A stretch of DNA of 8,464 nucleotides from Phycisphaerales bacterium UBA4658 (GTDB taxonomy: Bacteria; Planctomycetota; Phycisphaerae; Phycisphaerales; UBA1924): assembly GCA_002405485.1 (NCBI GenBank), contig DHLW01000123.1, positions 1 to 8,464 of the forward strand, written 5' to 3'. Shown in pieces: positions 5,540 to 8,464 of the stretch (positions are counted from its first letter, which is position 1; every line of letters starts with the position of its first letter). A program made the translations under genes and the position numbers. The notes beneath the pieces were generated by a model. It did no database searches. It had not been told where the DNA came from and saw nothing but the letters and a program-made list of their open reading frames with translations.

Positions 5540-7383
5540 CGCATCGGGATGTCAACGCCTAGCCGCTTTCCACACTCGATCGCATCGTCATAGCCAGCAT
5601 CAGCGTGGCGGAAGACGCCCATCATGGGGTCGTTGGTGAGGACACGGCTGAGGCGGGCGGCGGCTTCGGGGGTGCCGTCGGCGACGATGACTTGGCCGCA
5701 GTGCTGGCTGAAGCCGATGCCGACGCCGCCACCGTGGTGGAAGCTGACCCAGGATGAGCCGCTGGCGATGTTGACCATGGCGTTGAGGATGGCCCAGTCG
5801 CTGATGGCGTCGGAGCCGTCTTTCATGGCTTCGGTTTCGCGGTTTGGGCTGGCGACGGAGCCGCAGTCGAGGTGGTCTCGGCCGATGACGATGGGGGCTT
5901 TGACTTTGCCATCGGCGACGAGGCGATTGAAGAGGAGGCCGGCTTTGTCGCGCTGGCCGAGGCCCAGCCAGCAGATGCGGGCGGGGAGGCCTTGGAAGCC
6001 GAAACGTGGGGCACATTTGTCGAAGTCGCCGGCGAGCAGGGCGTCGGGGTGCTTGTGGCAGCCGAGGATCCAGTTGTGCATGCGCTGGGAGTATTCGGAC
6101 TCATGCGCGGGGAAGAGCTTGAGGATCTCGTGGTCGGTGACGTAGATGTCGCGCGGATCGCCGGAGAGGGCGCACCAGCGGAAGGGGCCGCGGCCGAGGC
6201 AGAACTGCGGGCGGATATAGGCGGGGACGAACCCGGGGAAGTTGAAGGCCTCGGCGAAGCCGTTGTCCTTGGCGCGTTGGCGGATGTTGTTGCCGTAGTC
6301 GAACGTCTTGCTGCCGCGATTCTGAAGGGTGACCATGGCGCGGACATGACGCTCCATGCTGTTCGTGCTGAGCTTGACATAGGCGTCGGGGCTGGTGGCA
6401 CGGGCTTCGACGGCCTCGGCGTGGGTGTACTCGACAGGCACGTACCCGGTCAGCGGATCGTGGGCGGAGGTCTGATCGGTGAGGACATCCGGGGTGATGT
6501 TGCGGGCGATGAGCCGCTCGAGCAGGTCGACGGCGTTGCACTCGACGCCGATGGAGAGGGGAGTACCGGCCTTGGCATACCGCACGGCACGGTCGATGGC
6601 TTCGTCGATGTGCTTCCAGGAGGCGGCATCTTTGGGTGTGCCCGGGGCGATCTTGGCGGCCAGCGGCATGGGAGCTTTGACGACTTCGTCGAGATATCGA
6701 TCGTGTGCGCGGCGTTCGAGCCGGGTGATGTCGGTGTCGGCGATGAGGCAGGTGCCTCCGGCGAGGGTGATGGCGAGGGGCTGTGCGCCGCCCATCCCGC
6801 CGCAGCCGCCGGTGACGCAGAGCTTGCCCTTGAGCGAGACGCCGCCAGAGCCGCCGAAGTGTGCTCGGCCGCATTCGGCGAAGGTTTCGTACGTGCCTTG
6901 CAAGATGCCCTGTGTGCCGATGTAGATCCATGAACCGGCGGTCATCTGGCCGAACATGATGAGCCCCTTGGCGGCGAGGTCATCGAAATGCTTCTGCGTG
7001 GCCCAGTGCGGCACAAGGTTGCTGTTGGCGATGAGGACGCGCGGCGCATCGGCATGCGTGCGGACGACGCCGACGGGTTTGCCGGATTGGACGAGGAGGG
7101 TTTCGTCGGGCTTGAGGCGCTTGAGCGTGGCGACGATGGCATCGAAGGCGGGCCATGAGCGGGCGGCCTGCCCCCGGCCGCCGTAGACGATGAGGTCGTC
7201 CGGACGTTCGGCGACCTCGGGGTCAAGGTTGTTCATGAGCATGCGCATGGCGGCCTCGGCCTGCCAGGTCGAGCAGGTGCGTTTCAGGGCATCCTGGCCC
7301 CGAGGGGCTCGGACGATTCTCGCACCGGCGGGCGCGAAGGCAGGGCGGGCTGCGGCGGCAGTGGCGGCGGTGGTCGGGCTCAT
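5536..7383 (-). CDS. hutU: Urocanate hydratase (urocanase)
   Basis: Urocanase adds water to urocanate to give 4-imidazolone-5-propionate, the second step of histidine degradation, using tightly bound NAD+ as an electrophile in the cytoplasm. The product is 615 residues from the ATG at 7383. Hallmarks: RIVRAPRG (22-29), [18 protein letters not shown] block (about 46-59), [11 protein letters not shown] (96-106), [11 protein letters not shown] (118-128), the Gly-rich NAD+ segment [13 protein letters not shown] (192-204), [13 protein letters not shown] (302-314), [22 protein letters not shown] with the conserved active-site Cys at about 395, [10 protein letters not shown] (463-472), [20 protein letters not shown] and [13 protein letters not shown]. 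It exceeds the usual 555 or so residues through an Ala-rich N-terminus, extra residues near 235-260, and a Cys/His-containing insert before [10 protein letters not shown]. No Shine-Dalgarno is evident at 7383; the frame stays open to 7458, but that extension overlaps the divergent gene. No hutH, hutI or hutG is visible. Confidence 0.96.
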   Translation of the reverse strand: MSPTTAATAAAARPAFAPAGARIVRAPRGQDALKRTCSTWQAEAAMRMLMNNLDPEVAERPDDLIVYGGRGQAARSWPAFDAIVATLKRLKPDETLLVQSGKPVGVVRTHADAPRVLIANSNLVPHWATQKHFDDLAAKGLIMFGQMTAGSWIYIGTQGILQGTYETFAECGRAHFGGSGGVSLKGKLCVTGGCGGMGGAQPLAITLAGGTCLIADTDITRLERRAHDRYLDEVVKAPMPLAAKIAPGTPKDAASWKHIDEAIDRAVRYAKAGTPLSIGVECNAVDLLERLIARNITPDVLTDQTSAHDPLTGYVPVEYTHAEAVEARATSPDAYVKLSTNSMERHVRAMVTLQNRGSKTFDYGNNIRQRAKDNGFAEAFNFPGFVPAYIRPQFCLGRGPFRWCALSGDPRDIYVTDHEILKLFPAHESEYSQRMHNWILGCHKHPDALLAGDFDKCAPRFGFQGLPARICWLGLGQRDKAGLLFNRLVADGKVKAPIVIGRDHLDCGSVASPNRETEAMKDGSDAISDWAILNAMVNIASGSSWVSFHHGGGVGIGFSQHCGQVIVADGTPEAAARLSRVLTNDPMMGVFRHADAGYDDAIECGKRLGVDIPMR

Positions 7384-7424
7384 GCGACACGATATGCGCG
7401 AACGGGTTGGTACCATGTCCGACG
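7384..7424. promoter_or_regulatory. Very short divergent intergenic region between hutU and the ChaN-like gene
   Basis: Only about 41 bases separate the two chosen start codons. Neither gene has a recognisable Shine-Dalgarno here and no convincing -35/-10 pair was found. Promoters must overlap the coding ends, or the messages may have very short or no leaders. Confidence 0.4.
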
Positions 7425-8423
7425 ATGAACATGCGAACATGGTCGATTTCGCTGGCAATGGGTGTGCTCTTGGCGAACACGCTGCTCATGGGTGGGTGTG
7501 TGCAGGGCAAACAGGCGACGGCAGGTTCGGATTCGGCGGTCGCAGCTCTCACCCGGCCGCAACGGATCTCCCCCGAGGCGGCAAGGTCGGCGCCTCTGTT
7601 CCGGTCGTCCGGTGAACCGGCGTCGTGGAACGAGCTGATCTCCGCGACGTCGGAGGCGGATGTGGTGCTGATCGGGGAGAATCACGGGCACGAGCTTGGA
7701 CTGGCGATCGCGGCAGCGCTCTGGGAGGACGTCCTCGAGCGTGCTCCCATGGGTGTGCTGGCCATGGAGTTCTTCGAGCGCGATCAGCAGGATGGACTGG
7801 ATGACTACCTCACCGGCGTGATCGACGAACGCGCCTTTCTAAGGGCGACGCAGCGCAGCGTGGGAAACTACCCGCCTGGGCATCGCGCCATGGTCGAGAT
7901 CGCCAAGAGCCGGCAGCGGCCGGTGGTCGCGGCGAATGCCCCTCGGCGGTACGTCCGCCTGGCGCGGCTGGAGGGATATGAGCGGCTCCGCGGCCTCACG
8001 GAGGAGCAAGGACGGCTGTTTGCCATTCCCGCCGCCGACGCCAGCGCGGCGTATCGGGCCAGCTTTGATGAGGTCATGAACCAGAACGCGGGCTTGACCG
8101 CTGAACAACGGGCGGATGTCCGGCTCATGGCCGAGCGTTCAACCGCGCTGGACGCCACGTTTCGAAGCCAGTGGATGTGGGACTGGACGATGGCCCAGAG
8201 CGTGGCGCGCGCACGGGCACTCGGGTCGCCGGTGGTTCTGGTGGTGGGCCGGTTCCATGTTGAGCGTGACGGTGGAACCGTGCAGGCCGTCCGAGCGCAA
8301 AGCCCAGACGTCCGCACACTTGTGGTCACGTTCGTCGACGAACCGGCGGGAGCGATGATGCCCGAGAGCGATCGCGGCAGGGGCGACTTCGTGGTGTTCG
8401 TCGGGCGTGATCGGGGACAGTGA
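7425..8423 (+). CDS. ChaN-like lipoprotein (Cofac_haem_bdg/DUF399 family)
   Basis: The product is 332 residues. The N-terminus [20 protein letters not shown] is a short signal sequence ending in LMGGC, a lipobox-like site with Cys25 as the likely lipidated residue, so the protein is predicted to be membrane-anchored outside the cytoplasm. A low-complexity linker leads to the ChaN-like domain: [15 protein letters not shown] (78-92), [19 protein letters not shown] (113-131), [20 protein letters not shown] with [10 protein letters not shown] (169-178), and [18 protein letters not shown] (270-287). Known for the family: Campylobacter ChaN binds haem and is linked to iron uptake; the role of other members is largely untested. 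The ATG at 7431 is an equally possible start, and neither has a clear Shine-Dalgarno. The gene diverges from hutU, and no haem or iron transport gene is visible next to it. The family call is firm, the function is not. Confidence 0.88.
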   Translation: MNMRTWSISLAMGVLLANTLLMGGCVQGKQATAGSDSAVAALTRPQRISPEAARSAPLFRSSGEPASWNELISATSEADVVLIGENHGHELGLAIAAALWEDVLERAPMGVLAMEFFERDQQDGLDDYLTGVIDERAFLRATQRSVGNYPPGHRAMVEIAKSRQRPVVAANAPRRYVRLARLEGYERLRGLTEEQGRLFAIPAADASAAYRASFDEVMNQNAGLTAEQRADVRLMAERSTALDATFRSQWMWDWTMAQSVARARALGSPVVLVVGRFHVERDGGTVQAVRAQSPDVRTLVVTFVDEPAGAMMPESDRGRGDFVVFVGRDRGQ

Positions 8424-8424
8424 G

Positions 8425-8457
8425 TCAGCCCTCCCCTTTGGACGTAGGCCGGGCTGA
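8425..8457 (+). terminator. Possible terminator hairpin after the ChaN-like gene
   Basis: TCAGCCC (8425-8431) and GGGCTGA (8451-8457) are perfect inverted repeats with a 19-base loop, starting two bases after the stop codon. No T run follows before the window ends, and the loop is long, so the call is weak. Confidence 0.35.
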
Positions 8458-8464
8458 TCCGCGG

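Noticed and set aside
5872..6933. 353-codon + strand frame inside hutU
   Set aside because: It lies fully antisense to urocanase and its Gly/Ala/Glu/Asp-rich product shows no recognisable domain.
7384..7458. Upstream extension of hutU to 7458
   Set aside because: It adds residues not found at the family N-terminus and would overlap the start of the divergent lipoprotein gene.
1..8464. CRISPR array, tRNA, rRNA or transposase gene
   Set aside because: No regularly spaced short repeats, no cloverleaf or rRNA-like stretch, and no transposase motif or flanking terminal inverted repeats were seen on either strand by eye.

Overview
The window is GC-rich, densely packed bacterial chromosome. The gene styles suggest a planctomycete, possibly of the Phycisphaerae type: an Rhs/YD-repeat protein, a pseudopilin with a GFSLIELVIVIVI-type N terminus, and two bactofilins of which one carries a zinc ribbon. 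This assignment is inferred from gene character only. No rRNA, tRNA, CRISPR array, insertion sequence or prophage gene was recognised.

Left part (1-2354): an Rhs-type polymorphic toxin locus. It opens inside a large Rhs protein whose 5' end lies outside the window. The protein runs through the Rhs core end motif and a glycine/alanine-rich hydrophobic segment into a C-terminal domain of about 130 residues that I cannot assign to a family. Its stop codon directly abuts the ATG of a 126-codon gene, the natural candidate for the cognate immunity protein. Next comes a second, broken Rhs tip (about 1797-2285). It shares a 161 bp direct repeat (5 mismatches) with the first tip, has an in-frame TAG where the intact copy has a glutamine codon, and lacks its own stop before accA.

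Middle part (2355-5539, all + strand): accA (carboxyltransferase alpha subunit of acetyl-CoA carboxylase, fatty acid synthesis), a type II secretion/type IV pilus-like pseudopilin, an apparently non-coding gap of about 310 bp, then two consecutive bactofilins. The second bactofilin has an N-terminal four-cysteine zinc ribbon. A perfect 9 bp inverted repeat lies between the two bactofilin genes.

Right part (5536-8464): hutU (urocanase, histidine degradation) on the minus strand, convergent with the second bactofilin; the two stop codons share one CTAG. A ChaN-like lipoprotein gene diverges from hutU across only about 40 bp. No other hut gene is visible.

Functionally, the window joins a contact-toxin locus with signs of cassette turnover to housekeeping metabolism (accA, hutU) and cell-envelope or cytoskeleton genes (pseudopilin, bactofilins, lipoprotein). 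The most unusual points are the unassigned toxin domain with its abutting immunity candidate, the decayed duplicate tip reading in frame into accA, and the zinc-ribbon bactofilin beside a plain one.
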